Below are positions 1 through 13,500 of a stretch of 64,000 bases of DNA, in pieces. Made by a program: the position numbers and the translations under genes. The DNA is from Agelas oroides (taxonomy: Eukaryota; Porifera; Demospongiae; Agelasida; Agelasidae): positions 16,179,812 through 16,243,811 of the forward strand of contig OX422183.1 of NCBI GenBank assembly GCA_949130485.1, written 5' to 3'. The number at the start of each line of letters is the position of its first letter. The first letter of the stretch is position 1. The notes beneath the pieces are model-generated. The model made no database searches, was not told the origin of the DNA, and was given only the letters and a program-made list of their open reading frames with translations.

Positions 1-366
1 TTCATGGTGCTCAATTTTCTGTAACTTACTTTGTAAAAGTAACAACTATGTAGGCACAGTAATGACATTTGTCAACAATTGAGACGTGAGTGATATGGAA
101 GAAGGTAATAGTTACTATTCTAGTAAACATTTTTTTGTGTTTTATTAATGTCAAGCAATGCCTTCAACTTAGGTACTTGCTACTCTGCTGGCACGGGTCT
201 CTCCTGTAAAAACTTCCTTTCTTGCCATCGATTGACCATTAGACCATACATAAACAATTAATAAGTCAGAAGCTTTGATGTCCACAACAGCGGAAGTGCT
301 TTTTAGACCAATATGAATAACAAAAGCTTTGAAGTCCACGATTGCCAAAAGCACTTTATTTCGTAA
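1..366. other. Non-coding stretch, nothing recognised
   Basis: AT-rich sequence with only short, unconvincing open frames. A phrase of the form agctttgatgtccac(a/g)a recurs twice (about 271 and 329), which suggests a small local duplication. It presumably lies inside an intron of the ankyrin gene or beyond its end. Confidence 0.3.
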
Positions 367-370
367 GCCC

Positions 371-533
371 GTTTACACTAGCCCTTCAACCCAGATCCCA
401 ATCCTGATTAAACTAATCCAGGTTCGTGTAAACGCTCTAATTTGGATTGTAATCCAGGTTATGTGACCCACCTCTGGAAGTGGATTAAATCTGGACTGCA
501 ATCAGGATTAGGATCTGAACAGCATGGGTAAAC
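371..533. repeat. Small TIR element (GTTTACAC family)
   Basis: The left end GTTTACACTAGC and the right end (reverse complement GTTTACCCATGC) form imperfect inverted repeats that continue inwards as alternating GATCC/GATTA blocks for about 50 bp. The layout is a miniature inverted-repeat transposable element (MITE). No target-site duplication was found and no coding frame is present. Confidence 0.5.
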
Positions 534-1254
534 AGCTGGCATGGTTTATAAGTGAATTGTCTGCTGCCTATGAAACTAACCCTGGGTTATTGCATGTGAC
601 TCTAGTTGACTGTAAGGTTTCCCAACTAACTACAACTTAGATCCCTCCATAACCTTGGAGTGTACAAAGGCATAATCGTGTACTTGCATTATAGTAGCTC
701 AATCTGTTGGGAAATATCTGCAATCGAAGCAGGATGTTGATAAAATTTACATGCATGCATACGAGACAGCCTGTTTAAAACAGCAAAAGTAATATATGCT
801 GGCAACTGTAAGTGTAGACAAGCAAGCCTGCTCACTGAAAGCAGCGGGTAGCAGAGATAGCTCCTACTCCAGCATGACCGATAAGCAAGACCTTTCTGCA
901 AGCTATTGCGATGGGTGTGTCACGGCATAGCCTACAGGTTAAGTAACTGCATCCTGGCATGCATGATGACTTACCTCTGAGCTTCCTGAAGGTACGTAGG
1001 ACGATGAGCAAGACAAGGCTGTGTGCTCATAAAAACACAGACTTTCGTGCTAGCCTCATGACTGTGTGTCATGTCACATACCTTCATAGCAGCGTGCTCC
1101 TTGCTCAGACTTGACTCACGATGGTGAAACAGATATGACGCTCACTAGCCGCTGCTCTAGCCATATGCTACTCACTATGCACTGTCCACAACTGGCTGAA
1201 CAGTGCTACAATGGCTATCTATACCATGAATGGCACATGCAGTGATTCAGCACA

Positions 1255-1391
1255 TTTTCGGGCGGTTGAATGCATGAAATTAGCACCTGAAGTGGCATCA
1301 GAATGATCACTCTATGAATGTGTGCTCAGCGACAATACAAAGTGTGAAATGGACCTACTTTTTACCGTACATGAGTCACCATGCAATTAAT
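1255..1391. repeat. Fragment shared with the element at 8877-9442
   Basis: The run from GCACCTGAAGTGGCATCAGA through to the gtaagaatttca and GGTGGGTGGTTAC blocks recurs at about 9222-9354, inside the right half of another miniature element. Here it directly abuts the duplicated ankyrin intron, so a truncated element marks the border of that duplication. Confidence 0.5.
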
Positions 1392-1446
1392 GTAAGAATT
1401 TCACATGGTGGGTGGTTACTGTTGGTAGTATAGTCTCTATACCTAC

Positions 1447-1545
1447 CCCTTCCTTATCTTTGATGTTGATATCAGCTCCATTATCAACAAGGAATTCCAC
1501 TGTTTTCTCATGGCCCTCCCTAGCTGCAATGTGTAGGGGAGTCCT
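1447..1545 (-). CDS. Ankyrin exon, young copy C
   Basis: This 99-nt phase-0 exon codes RTPLHIAAREGHEKTVEFL, then VDNGADINIKDKEG. It differs from copy B by one residue (KDKEG for KDEEG). It is the most 3' exon of the gene visible here; the array or its end continues beyond the left edge. Confidence 0.75.
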
Positions 1546-4500
1546 CTGATGGAGAGGAAAAAAAGATACAAAACTAATTGCAATATTAGCCAATGTTCTA
1601 GAAATTGACTGACTTCCCAGTAGATTAGTGCAACTTGGGCGAGACTGAGTGAGCCCACAACAGAATGGTGGATTTTGTCTTGCCTATATGTCATCATGAT
1701 GGCAAAGCACACACCATAACTAGCACAAGCATACCGATACTAGGATAGGCACACCGTTACTAAGACAAGCACACTCCATTCAAAGCCAATTTGTGTAGCT
1801 CAAGAGTTGGACTCCTTAAATCAATCCTTAGGCAGGAGTAGTTTCGACCTTCCTGTAGTTGACTACGCTTTCTAACGAGACTCACTCGTCTGTGGAGTTG
1901 TGTGGAACCCTGTAGCCTTCTCTGTAGCTATACCATTGTCCTGGGGCAAATAATTTACTAGGCCTTCAGTATTAGTGAAGGTGCACCTAGCATGTAATGG
2001 ATTTCTCATTCCATATGTTATAGTGCTAAACAATTTGACTTCAGTGAAAGAGGTCATCATTACACCATATTAGCATACTACAGCTACACTGTAATGCTCT
2101 AGCCTCATTCCCAGGCACTAGCTCACCCGATTTTTCAAGTAAATGCCTAGGAACGAGGCTATGTAATGCTCAAATGTATATTAGTGAGCAATTCAATCAA
2201 TACCCAATACAATGTTTCACCTCTGTGTATAAAAGTTTTAGGGTTAACATAACACAGGCTTCTTAGAAACCATAAAAATGATTTTCAGTGTCAGTCCACC
2301 AGTCCAGTCCACTAGTCCAGTCCAGTGATTGTAGACAGCCACTGGCTCGAACCAATTTTGGGAACTACTCATCATGTGATCTATCTCACAGCTGGCTGTT
2401 CCTTTTCTCTTGTTATGACATGTGCAATTAGCCTGGAAATGAGGCTACTCTGTATCAGCTAAATATCTAGCTAGCTATCTTAACTCATTGTACACGCAAA
2501 TAATTTACATGCTCAGTTTAGCAAAGCAGAAATTGCCCATAATCAGCGTTGTCAAGTCTGAAGGTCAAAATTGACAAGCGTGCTAGCAAGCGGCTTAAAT
2601 TGTGTACATAGCGCATAACTAGGCTGGACTAGTTTATCTAAGTGGCGTATCGCTGCCAAGTAAGCTATTTCTACTTGTTTGAAGCCCTTCTCTACTCCCT
2701 ATACATCGTAGCTGACTCTCAATTTGAAACTGCACGATTCTACCACTGGATGCTTACAGCTCTGACTTATAAGCCAGTTTCCAAGTTATTTGAAGGTAGA
2801 ACTCCTACCTCAAGTGAAATCTGGAGGCTGTTGCTTGCTGTGTTTGAGTAAAAGCTTCATGTCTGACTACTTCGGCTAAACTTGCGATCACCCGAACTAG
2901 CACCGTGTCTCCTGCCTTCCCAGAATAACGATGTCAGCCAAAAGGTGTGGTCTAGCCTCATTACTACTAAATATAAAGGGGCCTACCCCTGAGTTTTGCT
3001 AAGCTTCTTAGCTTCACGGTAAACGGTGAGTTCTACTTTATGGGCCACTTTAGTGGCCTTCGCGTGGGCTAACTTGGGCCACTAAAGTGGCCTCCCGCGT
3101 GCAATGAGTTAACTCAAGGTACAGCAACAAAGATGCAGTTTGAGTCTCGTTACTCATTACATATACACAAGCATGCTTCAGGACAGTGTCCATTACAGTG
3201 ACATGATGTGCCAAATCCTTTCTTTCAGAGTTGTCAAAGAAGTTGGCCATCAAAGCTGTACAAGCTGAAACGAAACCTAGCTTACCAGCAAGTGTGATGA
3301 AGAATACTGAATGTTACACTTAATTATTAGCTGCTTCATGGAATTCTAACCTAATGAACTTCCTGATAGTGTTGTTGTCCTAGACTTTCTGAACTTGAGT
3401 CAGTATGCATATTATGTGTATGTGTTGTAACACTATATAATTGTTGATCATTGGATTGATCAGAGTATTGGATTTTTGAATTGGAAATTAAGTTGTACAA
3501 CCTTGTCAGAATGAAATTTGGCAGTCTTGTAACAACCTTGTGACAAGGTTGTACATACTTATTACATGGTTGTCTAAGTCTGTTTACAGTTTCATATACA
3601 AAGTACTGACAAGGTTGTGACATGGTTGTGACATGGTTGTGACAAGCATGTCCACAACCCTGTCACAACCTTGTTGACAAAGTTGTAGCATCCTTGTACA
3701 AGCTTGTTATTTCTGCATGGGAATGTAAGAATTTCACATGGTGGGTGGTTACTGTTGGTAGTATAGTCTCATATACCTACCCCTTCCTCATCTTTGATGT
3801 TGATATCAGCTCCATTATCAACAAGGAATTCCACTGTTTTCTCATGGCCCTCCCTAGCTGCAATGTGTAGGGGAGTCCTCTGATGGAGAGGAAAAAAAGA
3901 TACAAAACTAATTGCAATATTAGCCAATGTTCTAGAAATTGACTGACTTCCCAGTAGATTAGTGCAACTTGGGCGAGACTGAGTGAGCCCACAACAGAAT
4001 GGTGGATTTTGTCTTGCCTATATGTCATCATGATGGCAAAGCACACACCATAACTAGCACAAGCATACCGATACTAGGATAGGCACACCGTTACTAAGAC
4101 AAGCACACTCCATTCAAAGCCAATTTGTGTAGCTCAAGAGTTGGACTCCTTAAATCAATCCTTAGGCAGGAGTAGTTTCGACCTTCCTGTAGTGGACTAC
4201 GAGTCAGGAGTTCAAAGAGATTGAAATGTTCAGAAAAGAAACTCCTCCAAAGACCAGTGCCCCCTAAAAATACTAGTAACCCATTTAGCCGTAACTGCCC
4301 CACCTATTTGTCTTAAAACACCCAATGCACTTAGCCACAACTGCTTCATCCATTTAATCATAACTACCCCACTCCCTGTGACACAATAGCCCCACTGTTT
4401 TCAGCTCCACACTCAATTTGAGTGGTAAAATTCCAATACCTATAAGAAAAGGATGTGCCAGCCATGCAGTGTTGGTGTTCCCCCACTTGACGAAACTACT

Positions 4501-7500
4501 ACCATATTCAATGACAGTTAATATTGTATGCACAAATTCTGAATACAGGAACTTTTCATGTGTGCCTGAGAATGAGACTCAAATTGTATCTACCATCAGT
4601 AGTGTAGTCTCATATACTTACCCCAACACTGTCTTTGATTACGATACTAGCTTTCTTGTCGAAAAGCAATTCCATTATGGGTGTGTTGCCTTCTCTGGCT
4701 GCATTGTGCAGGGGAGTTTGCTGATAGAAAAAAATATAAGACTATGGTCACAATATTAGCCAACATAATCCACACTTAGTGTAACAGATTAGGATTGTTT
4801 ATGTATATTAATTCTTTAAAGTGGTACATTCCTCTTCAGTATTAGCTGCAATTTGGAGTGGGTACTAACTAATTTAACGCAAAACTACTTGGAGCACGCG
4901 GTATTGTGTCCGTCGAACCGTAGATAATAGAGCTATAGCAAAACCAGCTTTAAGTGTAAGTGAATAAGAGATACTACATAATATCCCTATAATGGCGCTT
5001 GTGATTGAACCTGTTCTTGCCTATGTGAAGGCTTTTTGTCAGCGTGCTGATCGGTTGGATGTACGTGGTGCTGTTCTAAACAGCTATGACTCTGTTGCCA
5101 TTCGTAAAGCGAAGGATGTCCTCTGGGCTGAATGCTGCGCCAAGCTGGACGAGCTTAAGTTGGAAAAGATTCGCCGTCGTGATACTTCCAACCGCACCCA
5201 GGCCGAAGCTGACTTGGATGACGTCTTGGACGCAATGGAGAAGCTCGATGGTCGACAAGCACTGCCGAACTTCTATTGCGAAGCCGATGATCTGCTATAG
5301 TTGCCACCTGCTGTTCCGGCTCGTTTGGTGTCTGTTGAGATGTTGAACCTCTCAGATAAGATCGATCAGCTACAAAAGGAGGTTGGTAGGAGCTTTGCTG
5401 AGATGAACGATAGTATTAAAAGTCTCAGTGCAAAAGCAGTACCAACAGCTGCAAACGGTCATTTGTCACGAACTGTGATGACATCGCCAGCAACTGCTAG
5501 CAAAGATGACTTAGCCCGTCGTGCCAATATTGTTGTCTTCGGAGTCCCTGAGTCACAATCCATTGTGCAAGATAAAACCAAGATTGATGAGATATTGAGC
5601 TATGCAGTCGGAAGAGATGTTCCTGTTGTTGATGCTTTCCGTCTGGGCAAGCAGAAACGTCCTGCTACTGATCAGTCTGTGGAAGGTAACAGTGAAAGTA
5701 GACCCAGACCAGTATTGGTCAAATTAGGGTGTGTTTGGGATTGCAGAGTTGTGTTGCTTGCAAAACACAATTTGCGAGATTTTGAGGGTGGCAAGTTTTT
5801 TGTTCGTGCTGATATGTCTGCTGATGAACGAGCAAAAAGGAGGAAGCATTGGATGGAGCGTAAGCAAACTGCTGCTCAGAACCAATGACTGATCCGCAAT
5901 ATTTTAGACTCGTATCGTATAACTGTTTCGGATGGAATAATGGTAAGGAATGTTGTCTGGATCTGCTATCTGTTCATAATGTTGATTTTCTGCTGATTCA
6001 GGAGCACTGGTTATTAGAAAAGCAATTTTGTCAATTTGATATTCATGAAGCATACCTATTTACTGCGATTTGTGGGATGGACTCCGATGTCCCACTGTTT
6101 GGTCGACCATATGGTGGCTGCTGCATTTTTTATAAAAAGAGCCTAGCTGGCTGTGTCTTAATCTGTCCTACTGGATCAGGAAGATTGAATGCCATTATTG
6201 TTCAGCTGTTGGGTGGTCAATTGTTGCTTATAGTCAACGTCTATTTTCCAACCGATGACGGTACAAGCAGTAGTAAAGATAATCTTAATGTCACATTAGG
6301 AGAATTGGAAGGGCTGTTAATTGCACAACAATTTGATTTCTTACTTGTTGCTGGTGATTTTAATACTGATGTAGGTCGTAGTTCGGTTTTTACCAAGATG
6401 TTGCTTGATTTTGCTGATCATCACTCGTTAGTGTTTGCTGATTTACAGTTTGGGGAGGCTGTTGGATGGACCTTTGAGAGCCACTCTGGCAAAAGTCACT
6501 CGTGGATTGATCATTTTCTGATCTCCAGCAGCATTGCTAGTGTAGTCTCTGAAGTCTGCACCCTTGACTGCGTCTCTAACTTTTCTGACCATAGGCCAAT
6601 AGTTGCAAGGTGTGATTTACACTTGGGTGGACTGGCTACTTCTACTGAGATGCCATCAAAGTGTGGGTCTCCAATTGTCTGGGACAATGCCTCTAACGAG
6701 GATCTACAACGTTATTCTAGGCTTGTTTGTCAAAGACTGGATGACCTCATATTACCTGACAGCATTGTGTTCTGTACAAACCTTCTTGTCAAAACCATCA
6801 GCAAACTCTGGATGCATATTGTAATGCTATTTGTGAGTGTCTCATTCATTCTGCCAAGGACTGTATTCCTGTTCATCAATGCAGGCGTGTTGCTGGGTGG
6901 AATGATTCAGCTAGCTTTCTGAAACAGCAAGCTTCTTTTTGGAATCAGATATGGACTGAGTGTGGATCTCCATCTGTTGGGGTTGTTGCCCAAATCAAAA
7001 AGAAAGCAAAATTACGTTATAAGGCTGAAGCAAGGAGGAGAAAAAGGCAGCAGAGTTATATCCGCCGCCAGAAGATGGGTGATGCTCTGGCTAAAAATCG
7101 TTCAAGAGATTTCTGGAAGGAAGTGAAAAAGGTGAACAATACAAGGTATCATGGTCGTACTGCCCCTGTGATTGATGGCATATCAGGGGATCCTCAGATT
7201 GCTGGGTTATGGTCAACAAAATTTAAGGAACTTTATAATCGTTGTAATCCAAGCACAAGAAACTCTCTGCAGGAGCAACTGAATTCTATCATAACAGAAG
7301 ATGACCTTGAAACTTTACTTGTTGACACTGACACTGTTATATGTGCAATTAAACGATTAAAAGCTGGAAAATCAGATGGAAAGTCCTTGATGTCTGATCA
7401 TGTTCTGTATGCGCCACCAATTTTAGCTTCCAAACTGTCTCGTTTATTTACTGCTCTGTTGCGGCATGGATATACATCCGGATGCCTTCGTGACTCTATT

Positions 7501-10500
7501 ATCCAACCTATTCCTAAAGGTTTCAAGGATCCTGCTATGTCAGCCAACTATCGCGGCATTGCACTGGCCCCGTGTTTCAGTAAATTACTGGAACTCTGTA
7601 TTCTGATGCTATTTCCAGATGTGTTCTACACTTCCGACTTGCAGTTTGGGTTCAAGAGGGGCTTCTCTACTGATCTCTGTACAGGATTATTGAAGCTTGT
7701 CTCATCTCGGTACATCCACCAGGGATCAAAAGTTCGGTGTGCTCTATTAGACATGAGCAAAGCATTTGACCTAGTAGATCATGGTTTACTTTTTCAGCTA
7801 CTTCTTGAGCGAAACCTACCATGTTCTGTTACACGTTTTTTGTTGCAGTGGTACAGTAGTCAACAGCTACAGATTAGGTGGAATGGTATCCTTTCTTCTC
7901 CTTTTCCTGTATCAAATGGTGTACGACAGGGTGGAGTCTTATCCCCAATCTTGTTTACGGTTTATATTGACGAGCTTTTGCAGCGTTTGCAAAATCTTGG
8001 TGTGGGTTGTCATTGGGATGGGTTGTTTGTTGGATGTCTTTGCTATGCTGATGACCTTGCCCTACTTGCTCCTTCTGCTGGTGCACTCAGGAAAATGCTT
8101 CAGGTCTGCTCTGATTTTGCAACTGAAAGGAACTTGTCATTCAATGCTGAGAAAACTCAGCTGATATGCTTTCGTTTGCATAAATCTGCTATTGTTGAAG
8201 ATGTTGTTGAGTTTTGTGGGGTGCAGTTGACTTTGTTGATACTGTTGTTCACTTGGGACACACCCTGTCCTGCAATCTTTCTGACTCTGAAGAGATTGAG
8301 ATTAAGACAAAAGATTTTATCAGGCGTGCAAACTGTCTTCTTTTGAATTTCGGAGTCTGTTCTGCTGCAGTGAAGTCTATGTTACTTCAGTCATTTTGTA
8401 TGTCTTTTTATGGGGCTGCCTTATGGAAAGTGTCATGTCCTGAACTCCATTCACTAGAGGTGGCATTTAACAAAGTTTTGCATAGAATATGGAATCTTCC
8501 CTATCGCAGTCATTGAGCATTGACTCATAAGACAGCATCATTGCAGAGCATTTATAATCTTGTATATATCAGGTGTGGAAGACTGTTGCAAGCGGCTAAG
8601 CTATCCCCTTCAGTATTAGTTCAACATGTATTTCTTAGTGCTGCTTTACATCCTTGGTGTTTTCTAGGGTACAACCACCTAGGTCTTACTGTAGCTCGGA
8701 CTGTCCACTTGTTATTCTGAGTTAGAACAGGTTGTGTGTACACTGCCAGTACCTTCTAGTTTCTACATAATATCTATTGTACTTTTTTGCGCCTATTTTT
8801 TGGCGTGTGAATGATGATGTTAATAATAGCTGTGGAGCTTAAAGGCAGACAGCAGAAATCCATGCAGCTAGTAGGTTACTGTATTGTCCTGAGCAAGCAC
8901 CCATGGGTGCTTGCAGCTCAAGCATTAAAAAAAAAGGGGGTGGGTGCTTGTTGAAGTGCTTCAACTATCCCCATGCAAGAGCTCACTCCAGATACGAAGT
9001 TACCTGCTAGGGGCTACCAAATTGATGCTTTGCCCATGAGGCTTTTTAGCCAAACGAGGCTAGCCCAGTAGTGGAGAAAGCTGTATCGTGCAGTAGCCAT
9101 GTTGCCAAGCCTCTGCAACATTCACTGCTTGCAGCATGAAATTCACGCAAATTTTTGTACTGGCAAGCAGTGAATGCTGTGGATGAGGCTACAGACTAGT
9201 GCAAACTTGCCGAATGTTGTAGCACCTGAAGTGGCATCAGAATAGTCACTCTATGAAAGTGTGCTCAGTGGCAATACAAACTTTGAGATGGACGTATTTT
9301 TTACTGTACACGAGTCACCACGCTATGTAAGAATTTCAAATGGTGGGTGGTTACACGGAGGACTTTACAAAACCACAAAATTGGGAAAATTTGGGGGTGA
9401 GCGCTTGCATGAAAATGGGCTCTTGCTTGGGGCAATACAGTAGTATAGCAATTGGTTTACTCATTTTCAATGTGATTAGTGCACATGAAGAGTAATCCAG
9501 GAATTAGGCTAATATAATCAACAGTACTACTCTACTGTTGGTAGTATAGTCTCATATACCTACCCCTTCCTTATCTTTGATGTCGACATCAGCTCCATTA
9601 TCAACAAGGAATTCCACTGTTTTCTCATGGCCCTCCCTAGCTGCAATGTGTAGGGGAGTCTTCTGATGGAGAGGAAAAAAAGATACAAAATTAATTGCAA
9701 TATTAGCCAGCGTTATAAAAATTGACTGACTTCCCAGTAGATTAGTGCAATTTGGGCGAGACTGAGTGAGCCCACAACAGAATGGTGGATTTCGTCTTGT
9801 CTATATAGAATAACTGTATCACGGGTGTATGGATTTGTACACGGAGTGACTAGCTTTCTTTATTCTTTCAGGCTTTGCCCTCAGAAATAGACAAAACTGC
9901 ACAAAGGGTACAAACCCATACACCCATGTAAAAACATGGTACAGTTGAGTTGCATCATCATGTCTGCTAATTGTTAAGATTAGCATTACATTTGCTATAT
10001 TGCATACATGTACAAGTGCCAATTTCTACTTATGTACAAGTGTCAAATGTTCAAGACAACAAATATTCATGCTGCTGAATGCTGAACAAAGGGATGCAAG
10101 AACAACAAGCTGGAGATCTTGTGCAAAGAAAAGGTCTAGGTGTTGTCCTGGCAGCAAGTGCAAGGACATCCCAGCTACACAGCAACATATATATGCAAGA
10201 GGCACATGCAAGCTTAGAGCCAGTATATGTGTTGTATTGATGTATTGACAACTGCTAAACTTGGCATATTGCAAGCGTTACCACAATTTTTGGGTATGCA
10301 TACCAGGGCACATGTATATCCCAAACCCTAGCTTGACTACACGCCCATATATCGTAGTCCAATTCCAGTGCTTTTGAATGGTATCAGTTTCATGCAGCTT
10401 GGGAGGCAAACAAAAACGTGTAAAGAAAAACTGCATCCCTCTCACACATGGTATGATCGGATCATTTGTATACAACGGCTTCCCTACATGAAGTGGTAAG

Positions 10501-13500
10501 AAGCTACAACTTGAGATGTTGAATCTCAACAGTAGAATCATTGGTCTATAAAACTGCTAGCTGGCAAAGTAGCCGCCTACAGCTTCTTGTTTATTGGTAA
10601 AAAGTCTTGAAAACTGACCGGAAAACAAGGTGCCGTTAATTAAACAATGGATGTATACAGTTTCCATTTTTAAATAATTTGTATATTGTCACTGGCAGAA
10701 TGACTGATGTTATAGCTAGCAGCATGCATAGCATTGATTTCACAGATGACAAAGCTTGGTCTAAGCTGCCTCAAGTGATACATGGTGATAGTATAGTTGC
10801 CCTGGTGAGATTGTAGATAGTAGAGTATATCTATATGGCCAGACAAATAGCTGTTCTGGTGAGGAATGCCTCTCAGTTCTTTCAAGTTGCCAGTTGTCAC
10901 CAGCATTAAGGTATTTAAGAAGGCAAAGCTTTAAACATTGCAGCTTGCTCAGAGCTGCAGAGGCTTCCCTTTTTTATGATGCCATCATGGCTTGAGTGCA
11001 GTAATTAATGAATGGTGATTTTTTATAAGTTGCCTAATAGGTTACCGGTACATGTTCATTAGTATGTCCCAAACTTGCCTGTATAACATTTCCTCCCATA
11101 AAGCTACCGGATTTTTACAAAAACCAGTCGCTACACGGGGCATATGTTCGGCATAACACCAACTTTGCTACAGTACACAGTCGCGAGTGACAATAGGCAG
11201 CTGCTCGGTGGAGTACGTGTACAAACTCCTACGTCAGTTTACTACAACGGTAGGAGGAACTAGGTGCTATTTACAGCTTAAACAGAGCCAGAGCAACTCA
11301 CTGCAGGGCCACACAAAGTGTTTTTCCTCATATTTCAGAATAGAACAGAGCGGCAGTGGCTGAAAGGCTACTGGATACTCGCCAAACGGTTACCCAGTAA
11401 CTTTGCAAACAAAGTATGGCGAACTGGAAAAAATATTTTTGCAAAAACTCTTCGCGTGGCCCTGCAGCGATGTCGTACAAATAGATAAAACACTGGTATA
11501 CGGCATTCTGTGTACAACAACGCAAGCAAACTGACGTCTACCCAGAAGTTTGTACCTGTACTCCACCGAGCAGCCACCTACTATCACTCGACTGTGTACT
11601 GTAGTGAAGTTAGTGTTATGCTGAACTATAGCTGAATGCCCTCTGTAGTGACTGGTTGTTGTAGAAATCTGGTAGCTTTTCTTTAGAAAATGTTATACAG
11701 GCAAAATTGTGACATACTAATTTATTCATGGACATGTACCTGTAACCTTAAGTAAGTACTACACACATGATAGAAATATCAATGTTAAAATTGACTAATT
11801 CTCACATAAGTGAGTTAACACAGAGTAAGTATTATTTTATGTGTAAGTAAAAAGCTTGCCAATACTGATGATGGGTTTAAGTGCTACTCATTTACTCAGA
11901 TGAAAGTGGTACCATTAAGCTTGAAATGAACATAACTCAGTATATAACCCTAATCTACTTTTGGTATTGCAGTTTCATGTATTTACCCCTTCATTATCTT
12001 TGCTGTTGATAGTAGTTTTTCCCTCAAGATGTCCATTAGCAGTGCTGCGTAGGTGAATCTGCTAATAAGGAGAGACCAGCAGTTTCATTAGCCTTGTTCC
12101 CAGGCCACTCCCAGTTTTATCTCACAGCTGTGGAGAAAAATTGGTAGAAGGCCTGGTACCATTATTACTACGTCATGGACCGGAAATTGTGGACTCGGTT
12201 AGTATGTAATGTGGACTTGGTTTCGTAATGATGGCAACGTGCCCACGCAATATGCGGCCGGTACAGGCTGGTACAAGTGATCGAGTTTGCCTAGATGTTT
12301 TGTCAACAGCTACGGACTTCACAAGTACCAAGTCAGTAACGATGTGTAGACATATTAGCAGAAGGCGTTATGCATGTACGTTGATTGAAAGGGATCAGGA
12401 AAGCAGCAGGCTGAGGGCAAGCTCCGTGTCAAAACAAGTGTCTGCACTTGGGCCACTATCATCAAGGAGGCTCAGAGCCAGGGCTAGAACGGCTTAGATA
12501 ACTTGTACATACCTACAACTAGCCTTACCATCTGTTTCTTCGTCCTTGATGATAGTGGCTTGAGTGCAGACACGGAGCGATGCACTTGCCTAAGACTGCT
12601 GCTTTCCCAATCCCTTTCAGTCAATGTACACACAGAACGTCTTCCACTTATGTCTACACATTGTTCATTAGCGACTTGGAACTTGTGAAGTCCGTAGCTA
12701 TTGGCAAAATGTCTAAGCAAACTTTACTGCTCGATCACTTGCTGTATTGGCCGCATATTGCATGGGCACATTGCCATCATTACAAAACCGAGTTCACAAT
12801 ACGTACTAACTGAGTCCACCATTTCCTGTCTGTGACGTAGTAATAGTACCAGGTTTATTTGATGACTCGATTCTGAATTTCTGTAGGTACTCGTTTTATT
12901 TGCCATACACTATGTAACCTTTCTGCTATTTCTTTAACTTTAGTTTGTAGCTGGTGGGGTTTGCTGGCACTTCATGATTGGTTTTTCTAAGAATCCCAAT
13001 AAATGGTGAACTTCGGTAGAATTAATAGTATAATTAGCAATCAAAGTACAGAAGATTTTTAGAGGATATATGATGCATGTATAATTGCACATTACTATGG
13101 CAGCATGATACCATCTTGCTAATCATACGTTTGGAGTGAACTACAATAAGTAAAAGCATGTAATGTAAGTGATATGCAAGTTTATAGTTTACAAGTTCAC
13201 AGTACTTAAGTGAACTGTTGTTACATATTATCATGCCGTATGGTAGTGCGCCAGGGAGGGTGGGACAAGCTCACGTGCACTCAGCAATCTGACAATGCAA
13301 TGCTCAGTGAAATCGTCTGATTCCATGCGCTGAAACCCTTATTGAGCGCTTTTTGTGCAGTTTTCAAGAGTAGTTTGCCGTGCTAAAGCTAAAACATGCA
13401 CTTTGGTTTGCTGCTGCAATTGGTAACATGCAGTTTTCCCGGCATGGAAGGTGGGCTCACCCATATCTCCGACTTTCTGACAATGTAGGGATGTTCTACC

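Larger units (their letters stand above)
4900..8830 (+). mobile_element. APE-type LINE (two ORFs), damaged copy
   Basis: This is a non-LTR retrotransposon on the plus strand. A short 5' leader (from about 4880-4900) precedes ORF1, which overlaps ORF2 by four bases. ORF2 carries an apurinic-type endonuclease and then a reverse transcriptase with a YADD catalytic box. The 3' tail ends in a small hairpin (gcgcctattttttggcgtg, about 8789-8807) and a TGATGATG-type run with no poly-A. It lies inside an intron of the ankyrin gene, in antisense to it. It cannot move by itself: one stop in ORF1 and two frameshifts plus one stop in ORF2. No target duplication was found. The clade is uncertain; the GVRQGGVLSP and YADDLALLAP boxes and the absence of an RNase H domain suggest the Jockey/I side of the APE LINEs. 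Confidence 0.82.

Noticed and set aside
10000-10275. Overlapping frames of about 80 codons on both strands
   Set aside because: Open on several phases at once with no motif; consistent with chance in a repeat-poor stretch.
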